From positions 16,143,963-16,207,962 of the forward strand of contig CM072895.1 of the NCBI GenBank assembly GCA_037013685.1: DNA of 64,000 nt. Reading direction: 5' to 3'. Shown piece by piece: positions 1-13,800 of the stretch. The notes below the pieces were generated by a model that worked only from the letters and a program-made list of their open reading frames with translations, had not been told where the DNA came from and ran no database searches. Position 1 is the first letter of the stretch. Every line of letters begins with the position of its first letter. The stretch is from Acridotheres tristis. Taxonomy: Eukaryota; Chordata; Aves; Passeriformes; Sturnidae. The translations under genes were made by a program, and so were the position numbers.

Positions 1-3000
1 CTGAACTTTTCTTTTAACCTGAAAAAAAAGTACACTGAAAACATACCACAGCTGCAGATATTTTTCTTTCTCATTTAGAGAAAAACTAAGTCTGAGACTT
101 ATAGTTTCAGCTGTCTCGTTTTCTCCTCAGAAGGACTGCACTTCTCTCAATGCCAGCTGAATCTCTCTTTCCTGGTTCTTTCATTTTAAGACTTTGAAGT
201 TTCTAAACAAGTGGATTAGGTGCGTAACTATCCGTTCAAGACTTTGTGGGACATATTCAGAGTAGCTAACACCAGGTGGGTGGATACTGGAGCAGGCACT
301 GCAGGATTGCTCCAGAGGCTCCTGGCAGTTTGAATAACTGGTTTATCTGTGCAACCTAATCCCATATTTTGACTAGTCAAACACACTCCCTTGCAGAACT
401 TGCTGGTGGTTACCTGTATCAGGCACTTCATCAAATAAAAGCTGAAATTATTACATTAAGTTCTTCACACAATAAAGAAGGAGCCCTGCATGCAGAAGTA
501 TAGTGTGTTGGTTTCCACAAGCTGGATTTACTGATCAACTACAGGGAGAAATTATACCATAAATAGCACTTTGCAATATTTAAGCTTGATAACGTGCAAC
601 TGGGAATAGGTTTTATGTGTCTGTATTCTCTTTGCTCAAAGGTTGTTTAGAGATACATTTGCATCTCCAAGACAAAGTACGTGTTAATTACCTCATGTTT
701 GCACTGTACTTTCAGGAAGGAAAGCTATATAAGTGCTGAGTGCTATTAGCATCATCCCCTTCTATTTTTCTCTTTCAGCTTTTAAGTGAATATAGTGCTT
801 GTGAAAGTTGTTGGATTGACAGCCCTGGAGACTGAAGTCTAAAGTGCAGCACACCCGCTGAGCCAAACAGAACTAAAATGTACAAAAGCTTCCCACCAAA
901 TTTTAAATACATGCTTCATTTAGCTATTGTTCTATGATGGCATGTAATACTACTACTGAAAGTTTTGCTGCTCCCATTTATTTGTTCTAAACATCAGTTC
1001 AGACTCTTCCTTTATTTCCTACTTTTAAAAACCATTTCTTGCTGATGGGCAACACCCCAGAGACTGCTTCCCTGCCTTCAGAATCCCACATTACGATGGA
1101 ATGCTGTTGAAGTGTAACTTCATGCTGCTGCAGTCAGGTACAATAGTGCATCCTGGCATTCACTTTGCACATCACAGAAAAGTACATTAGCTAATCTCAC
1201 ACAGTTTTAGTACTGATCACACTAAGTGCTTGTCTGCAGAAATGCTACTCTGTATTATAATCTAAATCTAAGGCAAGGAGATTTCTAATGGAAGATCTGC
1301 TCCTCTAGACAGGAATACTAGTGTTTCTTAGAAAACTAAGCCAATACTTAAATAAAAATTCAATGTTTCCTGAGAAATGGGTAATCTTATGTTTATTTAA
1401 ACATTAGGTTTCCAGGAGTATACCTGTGACCACTGAAAGAAGTTTGGAATTTTTTTAAATTTACCTTTTTGAAATCCTTTATGGTACACCAAAAGACAAG
1501 TCCTACCTTCTAAGATGCTGCTCTTCACACAAGTACATTCAGATAATTTATAAAGCTTTCTCTTGATTTCAGCTAGGGCCACTGCTCTCTCCAGGAGACT
1601 GCCATTCCTATAAAAATGTTCCCTAAATTACACAAATGTTTGCTGGCTGTTGGTTTCACTGTCTCCTTTTATCCACTGCCTGCTTGCCCCCAGGTGGGAC
1701 TGCTTGAGCTTTTAAGTGACGGGACTGATCCCAGCTGAGTAGAGTAGCACATGAGATGCAGAACACCTGTGGTGTGTCAAGCTGATACTAACAGCTGCTG
1801 GTTCAGATGCTTCCAGAAGATTCCTTCACTTGTCTTGACAGGTTCCAAAAGCGAGTTTGGTGCCTGGGTCATCTTCAGTCCTGCACAACTTCAAGACCCG
1901 GCACTTACAGAAAGTAATTCCTTTCCAATTCCAATTACTTTCCAGTTTGGGAAATTTCTCAGGGCTTCTTGTCAAGGCAGGCTAGTCTTTTATGATTTCC
2001 AGCCTGCAATGCTGCTCCTTTCTATTTCATCTTGACTTGATGTCATTAGTCTTCTTTCACAGAAACCTGAGCATTCTTCTCCTAATTTATCTAGATGGTA
2101 CCCTGACAGCAGCTTCTTTGATCAAGACTTTGCCATTTATGTCTCTTCTCTCGTTAATCATTCTCTGAAATGAGACTTGTAGTAAAAAATAATTAAATCA
2201 AGTCTGACTGCCTTCAAATTTCTTGGCTTTCTGGGATTCTGGGTGCTCACTTAGGCCAGGCCCTTTGGAGATACTGTGCTTTCTCTGGTATATTAAGCAG
2301 GCCATTTGGGCTATTTTCTTATACTTGAAGGTCAAAACAGGTTTTACCATTGGTGAAACTAAAGAGATGTTTACAGATACAGCTATGACATCCAGGCACT
2401 TTGTTGTTAGATAGTTCTCCCAGAAATAATCCACCTTTTCCTATTACAAAAAGAAATTAAATCTGGAGGCAAAGTGGACACATGGTAATTTTTCTTGTCT
2501 TTACTTCTTGGAAAACAAGAATTCTCTATTATGCAATACGTCTATGCTGAACTCCAGTTTCCCAGCTGTTCTCTTTCCTTCAGATATTGATTTTCTGCCA
2601 TTTCATATGTGCAGAGAAAAAAAGTAAAAAACTAATGATTTGTTGGAAAGTGATATTTAAAAAAAAAATCTTTTTATAACTGTGGTCTACAACTTATGTT
2701 TATGCACCTCATGTTTTGTGAGGTCTGATTCTGAATGAAAACTTTCAGCTTGTACAATGCTTCAGGATCTCTTCTCAGCAAGATGGTGCATCAGACTTAT
2801 TTTCTCCTGCAAGTTGAATTCCAAGTCCAAGGCATCTATGGCCTGGTAAAAGTCTAAAGGGCCAACCATGACCCACATCCTCATTTCCCTGGCCAGTGGA
2901 AGTCTCATTAGAAGTACAGCTTATCTGTGAGTGAGATGAAATTTCCATCAACCTGAGATAATAAAATAAACTGCCCCAGGGGAATAATAAATATCACAAT

Positions 3001-3305
3001 ACTTAACACATTCCTCATCAATAAGAAGCACATTTCTTTATGACTTTGCTGACATAAGCATGGATATGAGCCCAAGCTTACTTAAACAAGAAGTGTTACT
3101 GACCACCTTCTTCCAGTTTGACAAAAAATAGGGGAAAAAAAAACCAACACGATGTTTGATGTGCAGCCACATGATTTGGTTCAAGGCCAGAAGGTGTTGA
3201 GGTTTTACAGTGCTCAGTATATTTTAGCAATGTGTGTATGTGTGTGTTTATAAAATATTTGTAATATACCATACAGATCTACATAGATACGGAACAGGGC
3301 TAAAA

Positions 3306-3326
3306 ACAAACAAACAAACAAACAAA
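3306..3326. repeat. (CAAA)n microsatellite
   Basis: A short pure tetranucleotide run of about five CAAA units lies in AT-rich sequence. It has no associated SINE or LINE body that I can recognise, so it is probably an independent simple repeat. Confidence 0.9.
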
Positions 3327-6300
3327 ATCAAGTAAACTAATATTAAGACTTTTTTGACATCTATGACAGACCAGCATTTGTGCTTAAACCAGAAACTATC
3401 ATCTAGCTTTGTCCAATACCACAGGCTTTTGCAAGAAATAGTCTGATAATTTCAAGGCAAATATCATCTGGGTTCCTGAAGTACAAATGGCTGCATATAA
3501 TGCATGTTCTTGGTATTAAGTCTAAAGCATTACAAGACCAAAATGTTCTGTATCTCATCTCAAATTTTCAAACAATCCAATATCCAGTCTATGTATAGAT
3601 ATATTCTTGCTGTTTAATCTCTTAAAAATCAATCAATATTAATGTGTCTGCCTTAAACTTTTAAGGTCATTGTCTCCCTTCTGACATTTTTAACTACATC
3701 AACATCACATTATATCATTATAGACTCATGAAGCAATGTACTTTTACATTTTTGCAAGATAATGTCTCTTTTGTGTTTCAGTTTTTATCATAATATAAAT
3801 CTTGAAATGTAATTTGCATATCTTTTGTTTAGCAAAGGAGACCCCCATTTAAGACTATGTAATTTGAATACATAGACTTAAAAGTGGATGACTTTTTAAA
3901 GGAAATGCACCAAAATATTCCAATTTATTCTTCAACTGAAGCGGCTGCTCCATCAGTAAATGAGTAAATTCCCTTAACAATACACTTGCTAACAAGTGTC
4001 TTGCTTGGCAGTAGGGTTGCCATGTGTTGAGAACTCCATTCATGGACTTTAAAGGGCTATTTCTAGGCCATTACTTTAAACATTCAAAAGTACCTCTTTG
4101 CTCTTCAGCCTTCCCTCTACTTGTCCTGTCTTTCCTGTTCTCTGTTCACCTCCCTTCTCACCCTGCTAAGAGCAGCACTGTACTCCCAGCACTGAACTGT
4201 CCCTCTGCACCAGCAGCCACATCCCAGCAAAAGGCTTTCAAGCACATTCAGTTCCCAGGAATTCTGGCCCATTTTTAATGCCCAAAGTACACAATAGAGA
4301 GGAGGGAGGACACTTACAGACAGGAACAGACAGAAGTGAAGAGGATCAATCAAGAAATTCAAAAGCAGCCATGAAGGAAACAAAATCAAGACGATGAATG
4401 GGAAAGGGATGGTAGGAGCTCTGGCTCTGGATAGATGGATATTTCATGAATTCCTTCAGTAAATAGGGAACCTCTAGGGAAATTCAACACCTGGCAATCT
4501 TAGTGGATAGTGGTTCTGCAAAGAAAGCATAATGTTCACCCCTCTGGTAAATTCAAGCAATTAAACCCCCTTAAAAAAAAGTCCCTCTTAGGCTTTCTGC
4601 CCAGTAAACTCACAGCGAAAAGCAGCTTTAATAAATGTTATAAATCTCACCTCTGAGCCAACAGGAAATTCAAATGTTTTGTATGTGCAGGAGCCAGGGA
4701 GCTGCTGAAACAAAAGGTAAATGTGGATATTAGAAGAGGTTATGCCCATACTCAGACTGGACAGCAGTACATGCATGAGGCTCACAGAGATGACAAGTTT
4801 TTCCAAGCATCCTTTCTAGTGCCATTTATGTTTGTGTTACACCAGAACCCTCCTTTCTTTGTGAGTGGACAAATTTGTTTAGTGTGAGTTTCCTGGTTTA
4901 ATGAATTCAGGATTACTCCTTACCATACAACATTATTGGAAAGCAGTTTTGAATTTCAATATTTTAGAAATAAAACTAAATAAAGAAATGGCAACAAATA
5001 TCTCTGGTTTCTAAAACGAAAAGATCAAAGAAAAAAGACTGCAGAGAATTTTTGATCAACACCTTGACAAGGGGTGTTAGTTTTAATAAACAGTAAGTAT
5101 TTTAGGCCATTATTAAGTATGAGATGCAGTCTCAGCTGTGTTTCTAATTTCCTTTCTTGCCTTTACTGCTGTTGTATAAAGCTCTGTAGTAACAAAAAAC
5201 ATTTATTAAAAAAATCTGAGCACACTGTTCAGGATTACGTTACTTCACCTGCCAATAAGAAATATTTGCCTCTGCCCTCCATGATGCCAAGAGGTACAGG
5301 TACATTCTGTATATGAGACAAATCACTGGACAGAGATGCACTTGTAGAAGTGAATAAGAATTTTTTTATTGAGTCTGAAGACTAAATGATCATGGTACAC
5401 ATTTCCTTTGGATAGTTGCTCTTTTAAAGCCATAGATAAACACAGCCAGATCTTTGTGCACATTTTTTTAAAGTGGATTTAAGTATATAAAAACAATGCA
5501 TATTTGGCAACATACCCTGTGAGAAGTAGATTTTATTAGAATTTTCTAGGATGATGTTGTCTACCAAGCTATAAATACTATACTTTTTGTCTACCACACA
5601 CTACAGGCTTATGAAAACACAGAAGACCATGAAAATTAAGATGAAGTGAAGGAGAGACAGAGGATGGAAATAAGCTATATTTGCTGTTTGAGTTTTTCAT
5701 AGGAATCAGGACAGAGGCCTGCTCATTCTTCCACTCTTAGGTTTTGGGGCAGGTGGGCAGAGAGGGTTGCTATCAGAGATGTCTCTTCAGAAATCTCTTC
5801 ATCACCCTCAAAAAAAGCTGGGAATTAATTACATTATTACAAGAGGGACCCAAGAAACAAGTGTCTCTGTTATAATGACTCCATCTCTGGCTTTCCACCT
5901 ATAGTTTTTTTTTCCTTAGGGGATTACCAAGATTATTAGTAATTATTACTAGTAAGCCATTACTATGAATAATGGTAATTACAATATCATTTAAGGACTC
6001 TAGTGATAATTGCTGTGGAAGACTTATGAACATAGTGAAGACCAAGGCTTTGCATATGCCTGAAAATGAACAAACACGGAGTTATACTCCAGAGAGCACA
6101 ACACTCAAAGCCTTTCACCCCTAAATGGCCAATGGCAGCATCAAACCCAGCACATGTTGACAGAAAAATGACTGGCAATTTTTAACAACTTTTTTTTACT
6201 TTTAAAAGAAAACAATGTGAGAACAGGCAGATTGGTGGAACCACATAATTCCACCTCTACTCCTAAAATGTTCTGGTTATGTGACATTTTTGTTTAGAGT

Positions 6301-9300
6301 AAATACTGTTTCAAAGAGCAGCCACCAAATGGATCAAGGACACACAGAGAACATTCAGCCATTATGGATATTCCATAGAAAGGCAACAAGTTTTTGTCCA
6401 ATCCAGTTGGCTTGTTCTGTGTCCCTTATTTAACAGAATTCTAGTTTTTCCTTTCACAGAGAGCAAAGCCCTGACTGCTATTGAGTTAATGTCTAACATA
6501 TGCTCAGAGTGGACACACCTTAATTTTCCCAATTTTAAATTTCTTTTTACGGTTTTCTCTCAGGAGCACATACCCTCCATTCTTTTTTTGCTTCAGCTCT
6601 AAATCCTTGTCTATCTTGCTTTCCATCTTCAGAATCATGACAGAACTCTTCTAAAAGTACTCTGCTGACAATTTCTGATCTGGTTTTCCACTAAGATAAG
6701 CAGAACTGCATTTATAACCTTTTAACTTCACATATAACTTCATAACTTTAGTTTACAACTATATAAAATTTTGTAAGGTTTTATTTTTAAAGGATGGTGT
6801 TATCTTAACACGAGCTATGAAGTCACTTGAAATATATATACATACACTATGTGAGCATATATACATATTAAATATGTATATCATTACACACAGACATATG
6901 CTTCTGACAAAACGTGAAGAAAGGAGTTTTCATGCTATAAAAAATGGTATTTGCAACTGCAATCCAAAATATATTGCAAAGGGTATTAAAATGTGTACCG
7001 TTCTATTGCAAAAAAAGCCCATTTTTCAATGTAGCATGCTGCAGCTGTTTTTGTTAAGATTTGTTTTTCATGGGGGTCACTGTGAGAAACTCAGCACTAT
7101 CTTGACAAAGGTGACCAGAAACACTGCCCAGAAATGCCCCTCCCTCTGCATTAGAGGAGGAATTGTAGGTCATATGCTCACAGGCACATCCATCAAAGTT
7201 TGTAATACTATATTTAAGAACCTAAAATCACTCCAAAACTTATAGAAGGTAGTTATCTAACCTCTTTATTACTCTGGCATTATATCTACTTAATTGCTGG
7301 TTCAGTCCAGATGCAGCTGAATTTCAATATACAAACACGGTCCTTGGTTGTCAAGCCCCACATACCAGTTTACATGAATTTAACAACACTATAGGGCTTA
7401 AAAAGATAAGCATTCAGGGCTGGAAACGTGACAACTGCTGTGTCAAAGCTTGCACAATGTACAGAGCAATAATAGCCAGTTAGGCCAGCTCTGTTGAGTA
7501 CAGAATCTTTTCCAATGCCTCATTCTTAAAAATTAGGTAAGTCTGATAAGCCATATCTATTTGCATAGAAAGGTATCCTAAGGCTTTCATGTTGCCTAGA
7601 TTAAGCAAGTTTTAAATTATACCACAAGCCAGGTACTTACTGAGAAGGGGAAAATGCACATCAGGGGAAGCTTTATTCATTTCAGCTACACAACTTTGGA
7701 GTTTGGTTTAGAGCTTTAGGGTTTTAAAATATATTTTCATGAAACATTTTTGCTTTTTAGCTAATTTTTTTCCTCAAATTCAGTTAAGATCTGCTTTAGA
7801 TACGAATTTTTTTATAACAATATTTTTAAAGTTTTCAATTTTGACTCATGGAAATTATCAAGCTATTATACGCCCCCATTCTTGTGTGAAATTTAAAGGT
7901 ACCTCTCACGACTTTCAGGCGGTGTGCTCCCCAAAAGAAAAAAGGAAGTACAAAAATGTAATTGTTGAGATTAAGCCTTAAATTTGCTTTAATGTTTGCT
8001 CATTTTTAAGAACTGCTGCACTCTCAGTGCCCTAGTTCTACATCAACCCTGAAACAGACATAAGATACATTCTTTACTTTGTTGCTGCATGAGACCCTTT
8101 CTACATTGAACATTTTCGCTTGGTCCTTAAGCAATAAGTTAGGCAGAGAGAGTGTGACAGACAAGTTGCTATTTCAGACTTGAAACAGCACCTGGAGAGC
8201 CAAGACCTTTCCCACTTTAACAGTAGACAGAGAATCATGGCAGTGATCAGGGTCATATGGTGGGTGAGAAAGTCACTGATACTGAAGGATCAGATGTCAT
8301 CGTGACAGCTGTAATAACCAGGGCTTACTTCCTTCAGGTAAAAAATATCCACAGAATATGGTGTGAATACACTGCTGCAATATGTGCCTCTTCTACCTTT
8401 GTATCATGCTATAAACATTTAACTCCTGAAGGCTCACAGTGCAAGAACAGAGCAACTGACCATTGCAAGACATTATAAGGGAGATACAACAGAAGAAGAG
8501 AGGTTTTTTAAATCTTGAAAATTCAGCAGAAAAGTTATTATTTGCTTGTTATTGACAATTCATTCCTCTGAGATAAAACAACTTAGTTACTAGAGGATCC
8601 CAAGGAGACAGCTGACAGTGACGAACACAACAGCATTCAATTGCAGCAAGTGAACATCATAAAACAGGCACTGCTGCATTAAAAAGTAACCTTAAACTGT
8701 TTAGTGTACACAAAAGCAGCCTAGTCGAAACACTTCAACAATGATTTAAAATCGCAAGTTAGAGGCCAGTTTCAACCTTCAGGGAAGCCTTCCCTATTCA
8801 TAAGAAGCTTAACTAATCACAACTTTCCGTGACTTATCAGAAATGGATGCAGTGTGTCACAGCATGATAACTGAGCTCTGGAAATGTAACAAAAGATGTC
8901 TTTTTACAAAAATAAGGCTGAGACTAAACCCCAAATTTTAATCTTTGAACTTGGTGGGGGAATAACATCCTGTTGCTCATTAAGTGTTTCCATTAGTGTG
9001 CAGGGAGCTTTAGGCAGGCAGCTCCTGTTTGTGTTACTATGATGTGGAGGGCAGCACATGTATCAGAAAAGGAGCAGATTTCTGAAACCTGGTCCCAGGA
9101 TGCTACACAAAGTGCATCACCAGGAAACAGGACAGGCAGTATCAGACACACTGCATTTCAGCAGATAGCTAGCTGTGGAAATAGTAAGTCTACCCAAAAA
9201 ATAACATTACTTTCAGTTCATCTAATTGCTCAGTATTAACAGCCTAGTGTTTAAGAAAACATGCAGTATTTGTTTTCTAACATGATAAAAAGTCTAGCTT

Positions 9301-10864
9301 AAGAACGCTTCAGAGTTAGAGTTAAATGGAGCCCAAAAAGGACCAGATTTCTATCTGTGTTTTCTTCAGTGTAGTTCCAGATGCATTAAGACCTCAGCAG
9401 AGACCTGCAAATATTATGTACGGCTTTCTTTTATCTTCTGGAAGAAAAGGGGGGAAAACGTTATGAAAGAATGAAGCAGTGCCAAACACTACAAGAAAGG
9501 CTTAATAAATAGAGCCCAGGGTCACAATGTTGCTCTTATTTGCCCTGAAATATATCACTGAAGTTCTGTATATTCATATTTGTTTACATTATAAATGTAC
9601 TAAATGAGCTAATTATAGTGATCATAATTTACAATTAAAAACAAACAGTTAGAAATTTCAAAGGCTTTCAATATCTTTTCTTTAATCATTCACCCAGGCT
9701 CAAAATATGCATTTTTTAGATTAAAGCATTAAAGTTGCTAATTATATTCTCAGAACTAACAATTATTTCTTTACCCTTTTACTACCTTCTTCTGGCAACA
9801 AAAAAATGTCAGCACTGATTTAATTTTTTGTTATTACAGGATTAAAAGAAGTTTCTAAAATGCAATTAAATGTGCCCTATAGCTATAGTAACTTTTCTAT
9901 CAGCATCCAAAGCCTCTTCAGTAAAACAACAGCATAAAAAAATTATTCAGACTTTCTAGACATACTTTTTTTTCTTCTTTTATAACACATTCCTCTGGTG
10001 ATTATCTCCAATGACAACTCAACCATCTTAATGAGACTCTGTGCAAACCTAGATCTTGGTAAAAGGGAAAAACGAAAGTTAAAGAGGCTGTTAAGAGTGC
10101 AAAACCCTGCACATGTTGAGCACTGGTTCTTCACCTTTGGAAGCTTGGTTCAAGTTCACCCTGAGGCCCTAAGTGAAAAGTTCAATAGTCTCAACTATGT
10201 CCCTACCTGATATATCACAAAATCAATTACTTTATGACTGTACATTTGGTAACCTATGCTCAGACAGAATCAAGTTTTTTCCCATTGGGAATTCACCAAT
10301 TATCTTCTCAGTAAATCATTCTCAGATAAAACAGAAGTTCCTGCTACCAGCAGGGGTTTCTCCTTTTACTGCCTCTCATGTTTAGTAGTCGGGCTGGTTT
10401 GGAACAGTGATATTGTGCTCTGTCCCTGCACAATTAGATGCTGTGTGATCACAGTGATCCATGGTGACAGGACACCAAAACATGATTCAGTGCCCACATT
10501 CGTACTGGGAGAATAGTCACTGCAAGCAACCAGAGAAAAATTGAGATTCTACAGTTCTTCAAGGACTTGGCTTCCCCTGGAGAACCTGGAATGGTAAGGC
10601 CCTGCCTTTAAGTTTCACAGTTGTGAACACGATTTTCTAACTGCCATCAACAGCACACTGATCCACCTCATTAGTAGCTCTCCCAAACCTACATCTTGTG
10701 TTACTTTTATAACAGCTTGCTGCTGGAGTGGATATATTTATGTTAATTACTTAATATTGTTTCCAATTAAAAGACATAGTTTTCACCTAAGTGAATGCCA
10801 GTCTGAATAATAAATACAAGTCACTGAGTGGTTTAGATATGGAATATGCATTCTGTATGCATAC

Positions 10865-10891
10865 ATACATACAGTATACAGCTGTATGTAT
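10865..10891. repeat. Inverted repeat / hairpin in CATA-rich run
   Basis: A 10-bp arm at 10865-10874 (ATACATACAG) is exactly complementary to 10882-10891, leaving a 7-nt loop. A 12-bp perfect palindrome, ATACAGCTGTAT, overlaps the loop and the right arm. It most likely arose from slippage in a CATA/GTAT microsatellite; no function is evident. Confidence 0.7.
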
Positions 10892-11507
10892 ACAGCTTTT
10901 TAAATCAAGCTCCAACCATTGGAAAGGACCATTCCAGCCCCTGCAGTGGTCTGTCCAAATTAAGCTCATTTAGCTTAGTCTAATTCTGGGCAGTCAGAAT
11001 TTTGCTTCATAAAACCACCAGCAATAAAATTAATGCTAACCAGCATCCTCTGTCAGAGTTGGCTGATGGCACACACATTCATTGTCTCTGAAAAGGATTA
11101 CTCAGTCCTAGCACCAAGTAATTCAGCAGTGATACCATCCTGTTGTAGTAATTTTGTGGAATCTATTCTGCTTTAAACAGACATTTTCCAGATTAAAATA
11201 TTGAGAGAGAGACAGAGAGTTGACAATCAAAGAGAATTTTGATCTTATTCTCTCTAGAGTAAAAATGTCTAGATATGAGCAGTGAAAATGATGGGAGCCT
11301 AAAGGAAAATCCCAATGTGCAAAGATGAAAGAGACCGAAACTGTCCAAATAATGAATGGTGTAATAGAGAGAGGCCACATAATGAATGACAGAAAAAGAA
11401 GAAGTCAAAATTCCTATTTACCCTTACACCTAATACAGAGACATAAGGACATGCAATGTCACTGAGAGAACATAAATTTTACAAAGAGTTTTAGTCATGC
11501 TGACTTC

Positions 11508-11575
11508 TTATCACTGTTCAGCAAATTTACACTTTCCCCGCTATGAAATGGGGATAATATTCTTTCTTCTCCAAC
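11508..11575 (+). mobile_element. Ancient MIR/L3-like retroposon fragment
   Basis: The stretch around 11531-11559 reads as a diverged form of the well-known amniote core 'TTTCCCC...AAATGGGGATAAT' shared by MIR-type SINEs and L3/CR1-like old LINEs. Only about 70 bp is recognisable and there is no tail or target-site duplication, as expected for an element tens to hundreds of millions of years old. The family assignment comes from memory of the consensus and was not aligned; MIR and L3 cannot be told apart here. Confidence 0.55.
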
Positions 11576-12679
11576 ACAGAAAAACTTCTTGGGGAAATAT
11601 TCATATAATTCTATAATGAAGAATGCCATTGAAAACAGTAAAAAGAAATTAGTAATTTCAAGTGCAGTGCAGGCTTGGATTGCATTAGCTGGAACAGTGG
11701 ACAATAAATAAGGCCTAAGACTATAGACTAGGCAATGAAGTTAAAAAGAAATATTCAACACCTTCCTTGTTCCCTGCAAATCATCACCCTCTTGTGCAAA
11801 ATGAGGCAAAACTAATTAGTGATTTGTAAATAACCCTAAAACACAGCTGAGAGAAGCTGACTTAGGATTCTAGGGCCATCCTTGAAATTCCAAGAGCTTG
11901 ATCTTGCAATCTAATTGACTTGCGTCTTTTAATACAAAGTCACAAACAAGTTACCATTTCTGCAAAAATAACCAGATTATTAAGTTGATTGTTTACAAAA
12001 TAAATATGAAATGTTTGAATTGCTTCTCTGGAGAGATGCAAAAGATTTCATTTGTAGTCTTTGATTCTGTGAGCATTTAGTAAGTTTCTCATAGGAATAC
12101 TGCATTGCTAAGGAGCATTTACATTCCTCTGTAAATGTTACACTCTTCTACTGAACTTTAGCCAGAAACCTGTTCAAAGCTCATGCCTAGACTTCTGCAT
12201 TTTTCCAAGCACACTCTTTCTTCATCAAGACCAGAAATATGCCCACCAAAATGGTCATGAAGAACAACTGGACAATTCAGAATTTCCTAAATGCAGAACC
12301 TAATGTTCCTGTGCCATTTAAGGAGGCTTCTGGATAGTCAAGCCAAAACGTTCATGGAAGTACTTTGCAGACTGAATAAATTGTCTCAAAATAAAATAAA
12401 GGTGTAAATATATCAAAATTTATAATACATACGGTATTTAATGTATAGTAATGAACAAAGGGGAGTTACAGCAGGCTACTAAACCTGACTTTTCTTTTAG
12501 AGAACAGCTGGTATAACATAGCACATGCTTTTTTGTAACAGCGCAGTAGGAATATTTCTGGATATGTAGGATTTGAAAATATAAAAACTCATGGTAAAAC
12601 TTTGGATGACATGGCAACAAGTTCCTCTGGTAGGTTTGGATGAGAAAGGCCAACGCCTGAGATGCTGCATCTAACAGAA
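11576..12679. other. AT-rich unique DNA, no gene seen
   Basis: No exon-like frame, repeat or structured element could be supported in this stretch between the ancient retroposon fragment and the CR1 cluster. Confidence 0.65.
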
Positions 12680-12684
12680 GAGAG

Positions 12685-12900
12685 TGTAAAGCATCAGGAA
12701 AAATTTATTTACTCCAACCATTGTCAACCATCAGTCTATCCAGGGAAGTGTTAAGTCACCATCCCTGGAGGATTTTAAAAGATGTGTAAATGTGATACTT
12801 GGGGACGTGGTTTAGTGGGGGACTTGGCAATGTTGGGTTTACTGTTGGATTCAATGATCTTAAGGGTCTTTTCTGACCCAAATTATTCTGTGATTCTATA
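12685..12900 (+). mobile_element. CR1 LINE 3'-end fragment
   Basis: This is the end of a chicken-repeat-1 (CR1) non-LTR retrotransposon, heavily 5'-truncated. The segment with 'gtcaccatccctggagg' (about 12756) corresponds to the last codons of the CR1 ORF2 (reverse transcriptase protein). It is followed by the 3' UTR block resembling 'ttggattcaatgatctta' and 'ggtcttttctgaccc', and ends in two degenerate 8-bp tail repeats, ATTCTGTG and ATTCTATA. The upstream limit is uncertain, because similarity to 'aggaaaaatttatttact' fades near 12685. The copy is diverged and cannot be mobile. Confidence 0.9.
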
Positions 12901-13295
12901 CATTGTGTTACAGACTTACCAAGAAGAAAACTGGCATGCCACAAAATAAGATTCTCTCTAGTCCATGGGTGTTTTGCAAATCTGTAGGATAAATACCAGC
13001 CCATGTTTAATTCTCCTGTGTAGGAACGTCTGGGGTTCTTTCTAACGTTTTGAATGAACAGAGACTAAAGGGGCTGGATAATGCCAATACTGATGTCCTT
13101 TATGTAGATTGATGAGTTGCACAATGTGTTCACTCTGCCACATCCAGGTCAAAGATGTAGAAGCTGGAGGCTGAGTGTTTTAGCATTGTCTTGGCAGACA
13201 CCTTGCACATGCCATGCCAGCAGACACAGCCTTACAGAAACAGGAGGACTCCTTGGAGAAGAACGCAGCTGGGGCATTTGCTCAGCATCAGATGT

Positions 13296-13411
13296 GCAGA
13301 CATGGTGCTGAGAGACAGAGTTCACTGGGGGACTCACAGGGTGAGCTTTATGGTTGGACTTAAAGACTTTAAGGGTCTTTTCCAACCCAAATGATTCCAT
13401 GAGTCTACGTT
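13296..13411 (+). mobile_element. CR1 LINE 3'-end fragment
   Basis: This is a second plus-strand CR1 tail about 400 bp after the first. It retains the 3' UTR block ('ggttggacttaaagacttta', 'gggtcttttccaaccc') and ends with degenerate octamers ATTCCATG and AGTCTACG. Only about 110 bp remain. The sequence differs from the 12.7-kb copy at many places, so it is more likely an independent insertion than a local duplication. Confidence 0.88.
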
Positions 13412-13626
13412 GTCTGGGATGTTGGAGTGCTGCTTTAGGACAGTCAAGCAGCCCTTTAATCATCCCTTCTGAGCTTCACCTGTACCTCAGGATGAACTAG
13501 AAAGTACTTCAATCCACCGTTCCCAAAGAAATATATGTGTCTACTAGAGCAAGTCACTCTTGCTGATGATCAGCCTGTCAGGAATGCAGACTGTCCATTG
13601 ACTGATCAAGTCAGTAAATGTTGGGA

Positions 13627-13800
13627 AGGAATCACGGAATCATCGAATGGTTTGGGTTGGAAGAGATCCAACCTCCTGCCATGGGCAGGGACACCTTTCA
13701 TTAGACCAGGTTGCTCAGAGACCCATCCAACCTGGCCTTGAACACTTCCAGGGACGGGGCATTCACAGCTCTTCTGGCAGATCCTCAGATACCCACTGTG
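13627..13800 (-). mobile_element. CR1 LINE 3'-end fragment, inverted
   Basis: A third CR1 tail lies here in the opposite orientation. Read on the plus strand it begins with the reverse complement of the octamer tail (aatcacgg, aatcatcg) and then the characteristic 'aatggtttgggttggaaga'. The highly typical blocks 'ctgccatgggcagggacacc' and 'catccaacctggccttgaac' follow, the latter running to 'acttccagggacggggcat'. This is the best preserved of the three CR1 tails and belongs to the common avian CR1 3' UTR type. The far end, near 13800, is diffuse. Confidence 0.93.

Larger units (their letters stand above)
1..11507. other. AT-rich unique DNA, no gene seen
   Basis: I find no convincing exon, RNA gene or young transposon here. 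The open frames are short, AT-driven and show no recognisable domain; the longest, 142 codons at 6817-7245 (+), reads as low-complexity chance sequence. Small simple repeats occur: (CAAA)5 at 3306-3326, a short TG-rich run at about 3230-3247, and a CATA/GTAT-rich hairpin at 10865-10891. This is what intronic or intergenic bird DNA usually looks like. Confidence 0.7.

Noticed and set aside
6817..7245. 142-codon plus-strand frame
   Set aside because: The composition is AT-driven, rich in I/H/C/K, with no domain and no splice context; consistent with chance.
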